64,000 nt of DNA from Oncomelania hupensis (GCA_036898135.1 CM072517.1:60100990-60164989), one strand, 5' to 3'; shown: positions 1 through 12,111, counted from the first letter of the stretch. The notes: a model not told the origin generated them from the sequence alone. Program-made: numbers and translations.

Positions 1-137
1 CAGCTGTCCTGTGCCATACCACTGTTCTTCAGTTTTGTTCAGACAACTATTGATTGACTTCTTGTGTGTCTACATTTGCAAGTGTGGGTGGTTGGGTGCA
101 TATGTACTAAGTATTTTTTATTGCAGATGGGTAAGGC

Positions 138-138
<1 letters not shown>

Positions 139-208
<70 letters not shown>

Positions 209-248
209 GAATTTTAAAAAATAATAATAACAATAATAATAATAATAA
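139..248. repeat. (TAA)n microsatellites
   Basis: (ATA/TAA)n at 139-205, and (AAT)n at 220-248. They probably derive from a SINE tail. Confidence 0.9.
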
Positions 249-283
249 TGGATTCTATTTTCACCTTTGTTACTAAATCAGAC

Positions 284-837
284 TCTGGGGTGCCGGGGGT
301 TTCAGTATAAATAGTATCCCCACTTTCTGGAAATTTAGTGCTTTAAATTCCCACTGTCGCTGTCTTTCTCATTTGCTCTTTCTCATTCCTGCTCTGTTCT
401 ATCAATCTGCTATACTATCTTCTTCTTCGCTAGACCAGTCATCTACCTTTTTTCTTGAAAAACCTTCCAGGACAAAACTCCTTATTTGTGTATGAGGTCT
501 GTTGGATCAGCTTGGGAATATTGGACGCTTTCTGCCAGGGCTTCCTATGATGTTATTATTTAGCAATGTATGCATTTTATATGTATGTGTTTTGTTGATA
601 ATTTATAATGATGTTTGTATTCTATTTTGTTTTTGTAAACGGGGGTTCAATAAATTAGAGAACAGCCTCAGCGTCCCCTGCCTGGGATGTCTTTATTGTA
701 AAGTGACTGGCTGGTGGAGAGCGTTCAGTTTTACCACTAGGGTTGTTTCAGCAGATCTTTTATGCGGATCAGGGGTTGTCCGGTCCTGATTTGGCTCGGA
801 AGAGTCCGCTGGACCTAAAGCAATAATCATGTAATGC
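284..837 (+). repeat. R560 repeat copy 1, near full length
   Basis: It shows the family layout: GGGGTGCCGGGGG start, TATAAATAG box, pyrimidine-rich first half, the segment around GTAAACGGGGGTTC, and the 3' hairpin GTCC-GCT-GGAC with CTAAAGCAATAATCATGTAATG. Subfamily with GATAAATTAGAG-type middle. It contains a 95-codon open frame (502-789) found in other copies. Confidence 0.85.
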
Positions 838-1000
838 ACAGAGATCTGTAACCAACATAATCACTCACATGTTACGGACACTCCTACATACACAACAAAC
901 TCGCAGTCAAGTCAAGTCAAGTCAAGTCAACAAACTTTATTACCCGCAAAGGAGAATTCACAAAGCACATGGCAAATAAGAGAATGTAAAAAAAAGAAAG

Positions 1001-1032
<32 letters not shown>

Positions 1033-1165
1033 TATTATTATTATTATTATTATTATTATACTTTCAACTATACTCTTATTAACTTCTCTACACACACAAA
1101 CACACACACACACACACACACGTAGTGTAAAGGCAAGTCACTATTAGAATACAAAAAGGAAGAAG
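838..1165 (-). mobile_element. SINE S2 minus copy, broken by a LINE 3' tail and microsatellites
   Basis: Outer pieces 838-905 and about 1122-1165 match the body of the 49445 SINE in reverse (ACACAACAAACTC, AAGGCAAGTCACTATTAGAA). Between them lies a (TCAAG)n tail with CAACAAACTTTATTACC, matching the 3' end of the LINE at 55648, then (TAA)n/(TTA)n and (CA)n. Confidence 0.55.
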
Positions 1166-1334
1166 AATGTTATTTTTGAACTGTTAAAAGAGACTGCATC
1201 CAATGCTAAGAACACTTTCGATACATTCTGTCAAAAATGCCAGTAGAAGTATCTACTTTTTTTTGTAGTTTCATTTATTATTGTTATACTAGTAGTAATT
1301 ATTAAGGAGAGCTTTCTTTTTTTCTCCTCTGCAG

Positions 1335-1462
1335 ACTCTGTGTACGAGAGAGTGTATATTAACACAGAGCACGGATCCAGCTTGCAGTCCCAGCTGACCA
1401 AACTGTGGCAGGAGGGAAAATTCTTTGACGCATCGCTTGAAGTGGACGACCAGCGATTGCCG
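1335..1462 (+). CDS. BTB gene exon a (start of BTB domain)
   Basis: A pyrimidine tract and CAG acceptor lie at 1320-1334, and the donor GTATGA is at 1463. The exon begins with the last two bases of a split codon and ends on a complete Pro codon. It encodes the N-terminal BTB strand region, including LWQEGKFFDASLEVDDQRLP. Confidence 0.82.
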
Positions 1463-4400
1463 GTATGAGCATTTTGACATTGGTATAACTATTAATAGTC
1501 ATTTCAAATAGACCTGGGTGGCTACTATGCTGGATAAGACAGCGCACGGCTGTTCATAAGCGGTACTTTCAGGCTATGGCTAAAAATAACCCTTGTGCTG
1601 TCCCTTATTGCTGGCTGAACTGCTTGTAGCCAGATCCCAGAGGCTGGCTGTGCATGGGTTTCGCATGGCATGGCCTGCTGGCGTGGCAAATAATATCTTA
1701 CAGCTGGTGGCTGAAAGTTTACTTTCAGTGAAGGAAGTTTCAGCCGTGAACGATGACCCCAGTCTTGAGCGTAGTAGGCTATTGGGGGCATACATATATA
1801 TGCCTATACACAACCTGTGATTGAGAGATCTGTTATTAAAATTTGATGTTACCGTTCTTATTTAGCGCGTTTCCAGCTCAAGAGAGGCTGAAGGGGCTGA
1901 CCGGGGACAGGCTCTAACTCAAGCTGCCCAGGGCCCTCCACCTCCCTAACTACCTTTAGGCGCATCCGCCACTCAGCTAGCTTCAAGGTCATGAGTTCAG
2001 TGCAAAGTGGCCTACTGAGCTAGATCCATTCCAATATTTGAGACCTATACACAAGACCCTTTTACTGTTTTAGTAATAAAAATACTGTAAGATTAAACAT
2101 TTTAAAAAATCAACTAAGTACTGTACTTGCTGATCTTTTGAGAGCACCTGTATATACGCCACACCTACTTTATTCACAAGTAAGAGGCACCGGTTTATAA
2201 ACTGCATTGTTCGTTGTTGTTTTTTTAGTTTTTAGAATTTTTTTTTAACACTTTATTGTCTTTTTTTATTAGGAAATTCTGGGCCGCCTCCCCTTGGGAA
2301 GGCGTAGTCACAGCCTGTGGCGCGCTCAAATCCAACCTACCTAATATTAGTTGTTGTTGTTTTTTTATTTTGCTGGGGAGGGGTGGAGGGGGTGGTCAAA
2401 CCGGAGTACCCAGAGAAAACCTTCAAGATGTTGCCCGAGTCGAAAGTAAATAATATTCAGAGAACCATAATACCCAGAGACTGGATCGATCAGACCTGAT
2501 AGTTCTCCGCGAAATCGCGGAAATCCGCGAAAACGAAAACGGAAAGAAAAAAAAAGAAATGCGAAACAATTTGCGGACACTTAAATTTTTGTTTGTGTTG
2601 TTTGTGTATCGGAAGACGAAAGTTGCTTTACCCGCTTCCGGTTTTGGCGCCATACTTTGTTTTGGAATAGTGGTGCAGCGTTGACTGTTTCTGTGTATAT
2701 ATTTTTGCCGTTCAAGTTGTGGATTTGTGGACGTCATCAGACTCATTGGACTTCAAAATGTCTGTCACAAAGCGTGACATAGTCGCACGTTCCGCGGAAA
2801 CCTCTCTTAGATCACTATCAGGTCTGTCGATCCCATACCTGTCAGGTGCCATTGGTTTCTAGCCTGTGGACAAAGCAAGTTAGACCACGCAGCCACAACG
2901 TTCCCTTAGCTGACATCTCTTTTAGAACACCCAGCTATCATGGGTCCTGATTGAGTTACAGAGAAGTTAGGAATAGATGAGGGGGACTGAATGCCTCAGT
3001 GTATGGGGTGTTTATTTTAAAATGTGAACGTATAACACTGTATCAACATGAACAGGTAACACTTTAACATGGAGCCCATCCAAAAACTCATGCACAGTAA
3101 ACATGATATGGCAAGTTACAGAGAAGCTAAAGAATAGATAGGGTGTGACGCTCAAAATACATGTATAGATATTTTATCAGGTGTGTGTTGTTTTTTGTTG
3201 TTGTAATCTCCCTCAATCGTTATTTTATGAGTAAAATGTTTTATCTTCTGTTGTTCAGGTGCACAAGTTGATCTTGCTGGCGGCTAGTCCCTACCTGCAG
3301 AGCACCTACCGCCATGCAAACCCTACTGCTCATCTGGAGGTGAACTTGCCCAGAGAGACCGGCATCAGTGCGGCTAAGGACTTCTTGAAGTACATGTACG
3401 AGGGTGTGTTGCATGTGACGCCCCACAGTGTGGGTGCTCTGCGGCGCATTGCAGCCATGCTGCAGATCAACCAGCTGCTGGCGTACTGTGACGAGTACTT
3501 GCACTGGTTAGCCTCCGTTACCAACGTGGCGCATCAGGTTACCTCGCTTCCTCTGACTGCAGTGCCACATTACAAGCAGGTACATGTATGTGTTGTTGTT
3601 TTTGTTTGTTTGTGATACCTGTTCAAGTGGTTTGGTTAAGGGAATCGTTCACTGAAGATTAATTTCTGCTGAGCTTATTCCGGATTGATGTGATAATAAA
3701 CCAAGCATTTTGTTTACATGATAGGATAGTTCACAGGCTTTGAGCATAACCACCACCTCCATTACCTCCCTACTGCTTCACTTCTCCGCTTGCAATCTCT
3801 CGCACTCCCATCTCCCTCCTGGTTGTATACTTTCAGTGCGGTTGCTATCATTGAGCAGGTTGGTATTCAGGCTTTGCGCCTAGCCATAGAGTCACTTTCT
3901 GTCTTGAAGAGGCTTGAGTGCTTTCACTCCTGTGAATACAAGCCTACATCATGTTTCATTCTATGTCCGCAGGTGCTCCCTAGACCATCCAGCTACATCC
4001 AGTATCCAGCACAGCCAGTGGTGACCACCAGCAGTTTGAATGGACCAGAGGATGCCAAGCACAGGGCAGACTCCAACGGACCAGTGCACTTTAGGACTTA
4101 CAGCGCCTCCGATATCTTGACCTTCAGCAACGGTTCATCTCTTCACGTGCCCAGGTCTCTCCCCAGCAACGCACACACTGTCGACGGCAAAGGAAGGAGA
4201 GAGCATGTTTCTTTGGAGATGCTGATGACCCAGATGCAGGCTGGACTGCATTCAGAGCCCATGTGCCTGCTGGAAGAACAGGTGCCAATGGAAACGGTCA
4301 GTGTTACTGCAGAGCCAGCTGTGACTGTGGAGGTGGCCAGCCATGGAATTCACCAGCATGTTAGCGAGGCAGACCTGGAATTGCTCAACGCTGCGCAGTT

Positions 4401-5235
4401 GTCTGAAGCAAGCAAGCATCTGGACAGTGGCTGCACCCACATTTCATCTGTCGGCATGGACGACGCTAGCTGTGCTAATGCATCGTCTCAAGTCGTTGGT
4501 TCAGCGGATGGTTGTGTGAAAGACGGCGAAGAGGAGTCCTACTATTCGCAGTCTAGCAGTAAGCACATCCTTGCCATGGATTACGCTTCGGCCTCAGGAA
4601 TGAAAGAAGAGACTGTGACTACTTTGCTGGCCCAAGTCGACAGCGATGGCAAGGTGGAAGAGGATGGAGAGATTGTCATGCAGTGTCTACCAATGGGTGA
4701 GGCACAGTTTTCAGTGGATGAACAAATGGTCAAGGAAGTGGTGATTGACGCAGGGGACTATGCGGGAGACTTGCTGCACGATGTGGAAGTGGCTGCTTGC
4801 GAAACGGTAGTAGGGTGTAGTCTTTTGCCTCAGACTTACTGCTCGAGCCCTGAAGACACCAACTCTCTGTGCAGTCAGGCCGACACAACAGTGCAGAACA
4901 TCGCTTCTCAGTGGGCAAAGCAGTACGCTCAAAACAACACGCCTTTAGACTCGGAGACAGCGGAACAGTTTGCTGCAGTCCTGCAGGAGCGGATGTATGC
5001 AGGGCGCAGCATTTCCTCTTGCAGGGCCTCTTCGCCTGAAGATAAAAACCTGGTGCTTCAGTGTCGGGACGACAACACTGGCCAAAGTGCTTCCCCGTCC
5101 CTCCTCAACATGGTAGACCCTCGTCAACGGAAAAGCAGTGCAGACTTGAACGTGATGGCAAAGAATCATGAACATATTCTGCCACAGACGTACTGTTCCA
5201 GCCCTGTAGCTGTAGCAGCTGTCACCTCAGATTGA
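1335..5235 (+). CDS. BTB/POZ-domain protein gene, 5'-partial (3 exons visible)
   Basis: Exons 1335-1462, 3259-3579 and 3973-5235 join in one frame (phases 1,0,0) and give about 569 residues before TGA. Visible residues 1-125 form a BTB/POZ fold: FFDASLEV, then VHKLILLAASPYLQ across the exon 1/2 junction, then FLKYMYEG and the terminal helices (LRRIAAMLQINQLLAYCDEYL). BTB domains dimerise and recruit partners such as corepressors or Cul3. The remaining ~440 residues are Ser/Gln/Glu-rich with no recognisable zinc finger, kelch or BACK domain, and look disordered. The nonamer LPQTYCSSP occurs twice (about 4825-4851 and 5179-5205). The first codon of the 1335 exon is split and there is no in-frame Met before the domain, so the start exon is upstream, probably outside the window. 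It could be a ZBTB relative without fingers or a BTB-only regulator; the BTB assignment is firm and the function is unknown. Confidence 0.85.
1865..1990 (-). repeat. SINE S1 fragment (minus)
   Basis: It carries a diverged form of the S1 3'-body segment (CAGCTCAAGAG...GCTGACC...CTAACTCAAGCTGCCC). The head is missing. Confidence 0.5.
2280..2470 (-). repeat. SINE fragments: S5 (2280-2350) then S2 (2387-2470)
   Basis: 2300-2345 is the reverse of the S5 body (GTGGCGCGCTCAAATCCAACC). 2387-2450 carries CCGGAGTACCCAGAGAAAACC, the reverse of the S2 body. Both lie in the first visible BTB intron. Confidence 0.5.
2491..2826. mobile_element. 336-bp MITE with 12-bp TIR and 5-bp TSD, in BTB intron
   Basis: TIR CAGACCTGATAG at 2491-2502 and its perfect inverse at 2815-2826. 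TCGAT is duplicated at 2486-2490 and 2827-2831. Right after the left TIR come alternating CCGCG/AAAT words, shared in style with the 20278 element. A short open frame (MSVTKRDIVARSAET...) runs into the right TIR. Probably a deletion derivative of a related autonomous element. Confidence 0.78.
3259..3579 (+). CDS. BTB gene exon b (core of BTB domain)
   Basis: The acceptor TTGTTCAG ends at 3258 and the donor GTACAT starts at 3580. The 107 codons are in phase 0 at both ends. The exon opens with VHKLILLAASPYLQ, the typical BTB 'HK-L-AA-S-YF' segment, and carries the rest of the domain. Confidence 0.87.
3973..5235 (+). CDS. BTB gene terminal exon (disordered tail)
   Basis: The acceptor CCGCAG ends at 3972 and the TGA stop is at 5233-5235. 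This single long exon encodes 420 residues that are low in hydrophobics and rich in Ser, Glu, Gln and Val. It contains the paired LPQTYCSSP motifs and two SSPED segments. Codon use is GC-balanced, unlike the surrounding AT-rich DNA, which supports real coding. The frame stays open upstream into the intron, but only the phase-0 join to exon b keeps the BTB frame. Confidence 0.82.
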   Translation: MLPRPSSYIQYPAQPVVTTSSLNGPEDAKHRADSNGPVHFRTYSASDILTFSNGSSLHVPRSLPSNAHTVDGKGRREHVSLEMLMTQMQAGLHSEPMCLLEEQVPMETVSVTAEPAVTVEVASHGIHQHVSEADLELLNAAQLSEASKHLDSGCTHISSVGMDDASCANASSQVVGSADGCVKDGEEESYYSQSSSKHILAMDYASASGMKEETVTTLLAQVDSDGKVEEDGEIVMQCLPMGEAQFSVDEQMVKEVVIDAGDYAGDLLHDVEVAACETVVGCSLLPQTYCSSPEDTNSLCSQADTTVQNIASQWAKQYAQNNTPLDSETAEQFAAVLQERMYAGRSISSCRASSPEDKNLVLQCRDDNTGQSASPSLLNMVDPRQRKSSADLNVMAKNHEHILPQTYCSSPVAVAAVTSD

Positions 5236-5435
5236 CATGAGCAGTACTAAATGCTGAAATGTTTCATCCCACATCCAATTGCCATCTGCGCATTTCAGTG
5301 CTTTTTGGCATGATTTTTGACAGGAGTGAGAGCCTTATTATAGATTTTGCTCACTGGCAATTGCAATCCCAGGTCTCTGGTTCACCTTCTTGAAAGACTG
5401 AAGGCGAGGGGGAGATGGAAGGGATGATTTTTCAC

Positions 5436-5441
5436 AATAAA
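5436..5441 (+). promoter_or_regulatory. Candidate polyadenylation signal of the BTB gene
   Basis: AATAAA lies 200 bp after the TGA, followed by AT-rich sequence. It is the first canonical signal downstream of the stop. A T/GT-rich element follows ('cacttgttttggg'). Confidence 0.5.
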
Positions 5442-6304
5442 TTATTAAAATGCACTTGTTTTGGGCTGGATAAGAGAGGTGTTGAGAGGTGATATCTCAG
5501 TGAATTTTCATGATTTTTAGCTATATGTCTTCATAAAGTTGAGCAAAGTTGTTGTCAACGTGTCAACAGGAATTTATTAAAGGTTGACAGCTATTAATGT
5601 AAACAGAGATCGAAATTACTGTTTGCCTCAAAGTTTGCAAACAGTGCTGGGTAGGAAGTGCTTTCAAATTTCTTGAGTTAACCGTGTTGTGATACTAGGC
5701 GATGCTTGTGCACCTCATAATTATGCAGATAGGCTTCATGTTGCAGCATAGGCATGTAAATGAAAGGATTGTCTCTGCCAAATACAGGAGACTGTTGCCG
5801 GTAGTAGTTTAAACAAATATCAGATTGAGTTAGTGAATAATATTAGAGAATTAAGAATTAGTCAGAAATACGTTTAGGAATGCATGGTCTCCATTTAACT
5901 CATTGATATTCATATACAGAATACAGCCAAATGAGAACATACAATGCCTATGGATATTGCTTCAAAGTTGGCACACAGTCACTCACACATAAACACTCCA
6001 CTCAACACCTTTTAAGACTCAATTAAAAGATCTTGCATACACAGTTGCAACATTAAGTGCAATCACAATGGGCATATCAAGTATCAAAAATCGGCATATG
6101 TATATACTATATAACAGACAAGCTTTAATCACAAAATATAACGCACACACACACACACACAGAGAAAGATCATTCGATGCATATTTAAAGAACACTGTTA
6201 CATTAAAATATACCATGGAAAATGTAAGAAACATGCATATGAATAAAAGTGACGTTGACTTTATAAACATCTCTCTCTTTCTCTCTAGCTCTCTCTCTCA
6301 CTCT

Positions 6305-6338
<34 letters not shown>

Positions 6339-7885
6339 TACACACAATGCCTAAACCCATACATGGGCACGTGAGGTGAGTATTCCAAGTATACTTTCAT
6401 CTCATACTTTATAGCTTGGGGCTAACTTGATATATTTTATATTTATAAACATAACTTCAACATGAAAATTATACTGCAGTTAAAAGGTCAAATTTTACAG
6501 TTAATGTTGTAGACCTTATATAGAAATAAATGCCAAACATCACGCGATCAGAAACAATACAGGTCCAATATCATACACCCTTTCAAGCAAAGAGATTTGT
6601 TTGACTAGTCATAAGTTAACTTACTTCCAGAAGATGTAGATCATGAATACACAGTCAGTGATTAAATCCCACAATAATACAGTAATTTCTTAATACACAC
6701 TTGTCCTCACACATGACGACTTGAATGATTCATCCGAATTCAATACACAGTCAGTATAAGAGTTCACAAACACAGAGACGATGATTATCCTCTTGGTGAA
6801 AGACATTGATGGTAAGACGATGATCTTGGGAAAAGACACTACGACAATAATACACTTGGCTATCGCACTGATTATAAAAATGATGATAATTATCTTCGGG
6901 ATTATAATACTGTGGTAGGCCTGTCTTCATTGTTATACCTCTTCCACTGCAGAAATATACATCAACGCCTCTCCATGTTGATAAACTTCTGGACTTTTCT
7001 CAGGGTTAGAGCCAGGTTGACTCGGTATCTGTAGATCTTTTGCATAAACACAAAATCACTTTGATCTTCTAGTCCGCTCTGAAAATGTTAATCACTTTGT
7101 TCAGTTGCACATAATACAAAAGGACATGATACTATCGGACCCTATAAGGGATGATCCACACAAACAATTATTATTTTGAAAAACAAAACAATTCGTGTAA
7201 AACCAGCAACGGTATCTCGGTACAGTGTCTGTTAAATAATCAGTATGAATTATCATTAATAGAAACAAAAGGTATGATTATGAAGATTTACTAGCTTACT
7301 GAAGAAATGATTTAAGTAGATTATTGGATAGATATACTATTCCAAAAATATGAAATACTTGATAATACCTGTTGACTTCACCTAACAGAGCAAAGAGCAA
7401 CAAGCCTGCTTTCACAGATGGCGGCTGCTAGTGTTTAGAATGGACAAAAATTATGTCATAGCCAATCACAAATTTCATCACAAAAAAACAAACAAAAGCT
7501 ATGACACAACTATTGTATGCACATGAAGCTCTAGAATATATGAAATTATGAAATGAGAACATTTGACAAATTATCGAACTTGTGACAGGGACACATCTTA
7601 AAGTCTTTGGTCGAAGTGCATAGATTCGGCAGGTCAATTGCCTTGGCTCAGGGATCACAGGCAGCTAGAGCATGGCATGGGGTCGGTCTTGACTTGCCCT
7701 AGGCTCAGTAGTAGGAGCCAAGAAGATGTTTTTTTCTTTTTTTTTTTGTAAAATATTTAGAATTAACTAAACCATTAATTATTCTGTAGATCTACAAAAA
7801 TGTTGTAGCAATTGTTATAAATATGAGTCATTTTCAATAATTCAGTTTTATTGTGTATATTTTTTTCCTTATGCCAGGAGCCAGT

Positions 7886-7889
<4 letters not shown>
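5442..7889. other. Intergenic, no gene recognised
   Basis: AT-rich sequence with short (CA)n near 6143-6162 and (CT)n at 6272-6328. No exon, tRNA or repeat family could be supported on either strand. Confidence 0.5.

Positions 7890-7976
<87 letters not shown>
7890..7976. repeat. (AT)n microsatellite, about 43 units
   Basis: Perfect TA alternation; cruciform-prone. Confidence 0.95.
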
Positions 7977-7978
<2 letters not shown>

Positions 7979-8500
7979 TCTAGGTTGTAACTTGCTGTGT
8001 GTGTGGCCCAGTACTGACTAGGAAAGTGTTCTGCTTTCAAATTTTGTTCCAGATGGAGTTAGAAGCCTAAAGTATTCTCATATAGCTTATCAATTATCAT
8101 TGGCTATGACTATGTGTTTGATTTCAAAGGTTTCATTTCATTCAAATTCAAAACAAAACATGAAAACCGTTGTTGTTGTGATAATTTTTGTTTCTATGCA
8201 CTGTTCTGTGTGTTTTTAGTACAATCATTGTTGTGTATTTTAAAAATTTATTTATTTAGTTATTTTTTTTAAATTAAAGGGTTGTTAGAATGAAAAAAAA
8301 AGAACTTAAAATATATTTTTGGGTTCTGATGTTTACTGGTAGTAGATAGCTTTGTTTTGTGTTATTTTGTTGTTGTTGTTGTTGTTTTGGCTGTGTTTTT
8401 TTTATAAATAATTTTTAAAAATTTTCTTGGGGTTTAGCCTTGGTATATAGTTTATTGTTTAAAAAAGTTATGTGTGGCAGCTTGGTAACTAAACTGAGTA

Positions 8501-9040
8501 CCCCCGTTGTGGTGCCGGGGGTTTCAGTATAAATAGTATCCCCACTTTCTGGAAATTTAGTGCTTTAAATTCCCACTGTCGCTGTCTTTCTCATTTGCTC
8601 TTTCTCATTACTGCTCTGTTCTATCAATCTGCTATACTATCGTCTTCTTCGCTAGACCAGTCTCCTACCTTTGTGTATGGGGTCTGTTGGATCAGCTTGG
8701 GAATATTGGACGCTTTCTGCCAGGTGGTCACTAGGGCTTCCTATGATGTTATTATTTAGCAATGTAGGCATTTTATATGTATTTGTTTTGTTGATAATTT
8801 ATAATGATGTTTGTATTAAATTTTGTTTTTGTAAACGGGGGTTCGATAAGTTGGGGTGAAGCCTTAGCCGTCCCCTGCGTGGGATGTCTTTATTGTAAAG
8901 TGACTGGCTGGTGGAGAGCTTTCGGTTTTACCACTAGGGTTGTTTCAGCAGATCTTTTATGCGGATCGGGGGTTGTCCGGTCCTGATTTGGCTCGGAAGA
9001 GTCCGCTGGACCTAAAGCAATAATAATGTAATGTAATGTA
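8501..9040 (+). repeat. R560 copy 2 with target-site duplication
   Basis: Full 5' and 3' ends, with an internal deletion of the TTTTTCTTGAAAACTC segment near 8671. The flanks 8485-8499 (GTAACTAAACTGAGT) and 9038-9052 (GTAACTACACTGAGT) match at 14 of 15 bases. The tail is (ATGTA)n. Confidence 0.88.
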
Positions 9041-9459
9041 ACTACACTGAGTGTGCATTTTACATCATCCTGGTAGTCATAGTTCACTTCAGTGCAAAAG
9101 TACTGTTTACAGTGATGCATGTTGAGATAACAAGAAGCCTGGGACTAAACTTGGAACAAAACCATCGCTTACAATGCAGGTTAGATCTGGGACAACTGCT
9201 ATTGTCTTGGACCATTATCTGGTACTGTTCTATGCATCAGATGCATGCAGCAAAGCGAGTCTAAATTGTATGGTTTTTAAAAAAATTGTTTCGTGTGAGT
9301 GTGTGTGCATGTATGCATGCTATTACATTGCTGAATGAGATGTGTTGTGACTTCAATATGGGAGGGTATTTGTCACCCATGCAGGCGATATTTGAGCTGC
9401 CTTCTCAACGAAAGCGTAGCAGCTGCAAGAGCAGCTCCATCCAGGACAAGAGGGGAGAG

Positions 9460-9625
9460 GGCAGAGGGATATCAGGATCTAGCTACAGTGAATGCTGGGT
9501 GTATCTGGCCTTCAACCATATAAGACATGAACCTCAAAACCTTTAAGTTTAAAAGTCTGTGCGATAGAATGCATGCGGTCGCGGACTAGACCTCGGTTTA
9601 TACTCTCATCCGAAAGAGTAGGTGA
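9460..9625 (-). repeat. SINE S1 fragment (minus)
   Basis: The segment with GACTAGACCTCGGTTTATAC and CTCATCCGAAAGAGTAGG matches the minus orientation of the 50826-51244 copy. Part of an apparent 86-codon frame at 9286-9546 overlaps it and is therefore repeat-derived. Confidence 0.65.
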
Positions 9626-10389
9626 TCTGATAAACCTTGTTCATAAGTTAATTATTTCGTTCTCCCTTGCGTGAATCAAACCCATGTCCCCATTTGCTCA
9701 GTCCTGGTAAAATGGTAACTTCGCCATAGAATGTCAGTGAGCTACCACGAAGCTCACAGGCCACTCTTCATTTATTATGATGAACTGAGATAAGAAACAA
9801 ATGATCTTTGCCAATGTATTGTTTAAAAATGTGTGACATCATATTGATCGACAGTTAAAGAAAGAAGGTATATGATTATGAAAGATGAGAGAGAGAGAAA
9901 GAGTGCAAGAAATGGATTTAAACTTTTTTCGGTTGTCTTTCCTTCCGCGGAAGTTTAATTAAATAAGTACGTTGTGGATGTATTACTGTAAAACTAATTT
10001 GATAAACAATTCTTTGAAAGATTCCGGGCATTGTTTATCTAGAAATAAATAACTGTGTTAGTAGACAAGATTTGAATTTTTAAAAAATATTGTTAAAATT
10101 TTATTTATTTAAATTTTTTTTAGGGAGCCCCTGGTGGGAGTTAGAAATTACAAATTTGCAATTTGGGGGTTTTCTGTTTAGAATAATTACTATTTTGGTA
10201 AACAAGATATTTTATGGTTTTTTTAAATAATTTATTTTATTTTTAGTTGTATATATATTTTTAATTATTATTTTGGTAAGGTGGACACATTCTCTGGTCT
10301 GTTGTGTGTATGCTTATGTGCAAGCACAATGCCTACATGCCATATAACTAGAGTGCAGTTTGAGCAATAGGAACGCCATTTTCTTGTGA

Positions 10390-10600
10390 ACACAATCCAT
10401 GGATGCTTGATGGCTGTGGCGGAAAACCGGAATTCCAGCTTTCTGATGCATGTTCTGGCTGGCACAGTGCCGGAAAAAAATCATAATTCATTTAATAGCA
10501 TAAACATTATAATATCCCTACTAGCGCAGCCTACTGGTGTTACATAAAAATAATGTTCATGCAGACCTTTGGGATCCCGCATGCATTCATGACAATATTT
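10390..10600 (+). repeat. Low-copy dispersed repeat, partner at 19835-19995
   Basis: Both places share ATGCATGTTCTGG, a CACAGTG block and, after an insertion, TTCATGCA followed by TTTGGGATCCC(A/G)CATGC. Type unknown. Confidence 0.4.
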
Positions 10601-10881
10601 GTGGATTTGTTCAGTGTTTTGCCTCAAGTGAGGCAGTGATAACGGAGAGTTCTATATGCGGGTATTTTATGCTTTTCTTGTTTGCAGCACTGTATTTTCT
10701 GTCTTTTATTAAAAATGTGTGTGGGTTTATTTCTTTTGTGAGAGTTGTGATAGAAATAAACTATTCTTTAAGTAAAGCAGATTGTTTGGTGTGTGTTTTC
10801 TCTACTGTTTCATGTACCTGATCTTGTGTGTAGTGCATGTGTAAAGACATGAGCATTGCTAGCATGCCTCCGGATGTGGAT

Positions 10882-10883
<2 letters not shown>

Positions 10884-10923
<40 letters not shown>
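10884..10923 (+). repeat. T40 homopolymer
   Basis: Forty consecutive T, just upstream of R560 copy 3. Possibly the poly(A) end of a minus-strand retroposon. Confidence 0.9.
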
Positions 10924-10925
<2 letters not shown>

Positions 10926-10996
10926 TGGGAGGCAAGGAGTGAAGGACCAAGTAATATTCGGTACTATTCTGTATCCTCTCTGCCACTGTTGCTGAA

Positions 10997-11160
10997 ACCC
11001 CCGTTGGGGTGCCGGGGGTTTCAGTATAAATAGTATCCCCACTTTCTGGAAATTTAGTGCTTTAAATTCCCACTGTCGCTGTCTTTCTCATTTGCTCTTT
11101 CTCAGTCCTCCTCTGTTTTATCAATCTGCTATACTATCTTCTTCTTCACTAGACCAGTCT
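10997..11160 (+). repeat. R560 copy 3, 5' fragment
   Basis: It starts at the CCCCCGTTGGGG motif with TATAAATAG and stops after the CTAGACCAGTC segment, at the left junction of a local tandem duplication. Confidence 0.8.
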
Positions 11161-11310
11161 GTTGTTACAGTTGCCTTATCTATTTCACCCCTTGGGGTCA
11201 TGAGCAATCTTGCCACTGTAGATTGTTCTAACCTATAAAGGGTACAGTGAAAGCCCCAGTTGAAACCTGTCTTGTCTTTGTAGGCATGACAAATTAACTG
11301 CGGCAACAGT

Positions 11311-11885
11311 TCCCCCCGTTGGAGTGCCGGGGGTTTCAGTATAAATAGTATCCCCACTTTCTGGAAATTTAGTGCTTTAAATTCCCACTCTCGCTGTCTT
11401 CCTCATTTGCTCTTTCCCATTCCCGATCTGTCCTAACACTCTGCTATACTATCTTCTTCTTCGCTAGATCAATGACCTACCTTTTTTCTTGAAAACTCTT
11501 CCTGGACAAGACTCCTTGTTTGTGTATGAGGTCTGTTGGATCAGCTTGGGAGTGTTGGACGCTTTCTGCCGGGTGGTCACTAGGGCTTCCTATGAATGTA
11601 CTATTTCGCACTATAGGCATTTTATATGTATGTTTTTTGTTGATGATTTATAATGATGTTTGTATTCTATTTTGTTTTTGTAATCGGGGAGTTCGCGTAG
11701 TTGAGGTCAACCCTCAGCCGTCCCTCGCGTGGGATGTCTTTATTGTAAAGTGACTGGCCGGTGGAGGGCATTCAATTTTCCCACTGGGGTTGTTTCAACA
11801 GATCTTTTATGCGGATCGGGGGTTGTCCGGTCCTGATTTGGCTCGGAAGAGTCCGCTGGACCTAAAGCAACAATAAATCAATCAA
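11311..11885 (+). repeat. R560 copy 4 (in tandem duplication)
   Basis: Full-length copy ending CTAAAGCAACAAT followed by (AATC)n. It shares private differences with the 12112 copy, for example CGTTGGAGTGCC and TTCCTCATTTGCTC, so the two are recent duplicates. Confidence 0.85.
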
Positions 11886-12111
11886 TCAATGCCTTATCTA
11901 TTGATACGGTTGTCTGTCTATTGTTACGGTTGTCTATTGTTACAGTTGCCTTATTTATTGATACGGTTGTCTTATCTATTGTTACTACCCCTTGGGGTCA
12001 TGAGCAATCTTGCCACTGTAGATTGTTCAAACCTATAAAGGGAAAAGTGAAAGCCCCAGTTCAAAACCTGTCTTTCCTTTGTAGGCAAGACAGATTCACT
12101 GCGGCAACAGT

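Noticed and set aside
120..145. Possible first coding exon of the BTB gene (TTGCAG followed by ATGGGTAAG)
   Set aside because: An acceptor-like site precedes an ATG, but the frame runs straight into (TAA)n. A 9-bp exon cannot be supported from sequence alone.
8501..9040. R560 as an LTR (solo LTR) of a retrovirus-like element
   Set aside because: No paired copies with internal gag/pol, no TG...CA ends, TSDs of variable length (7-15 bp), variable microsatellite tails and strong 5' truncations. These fit non-LTR retroposition.
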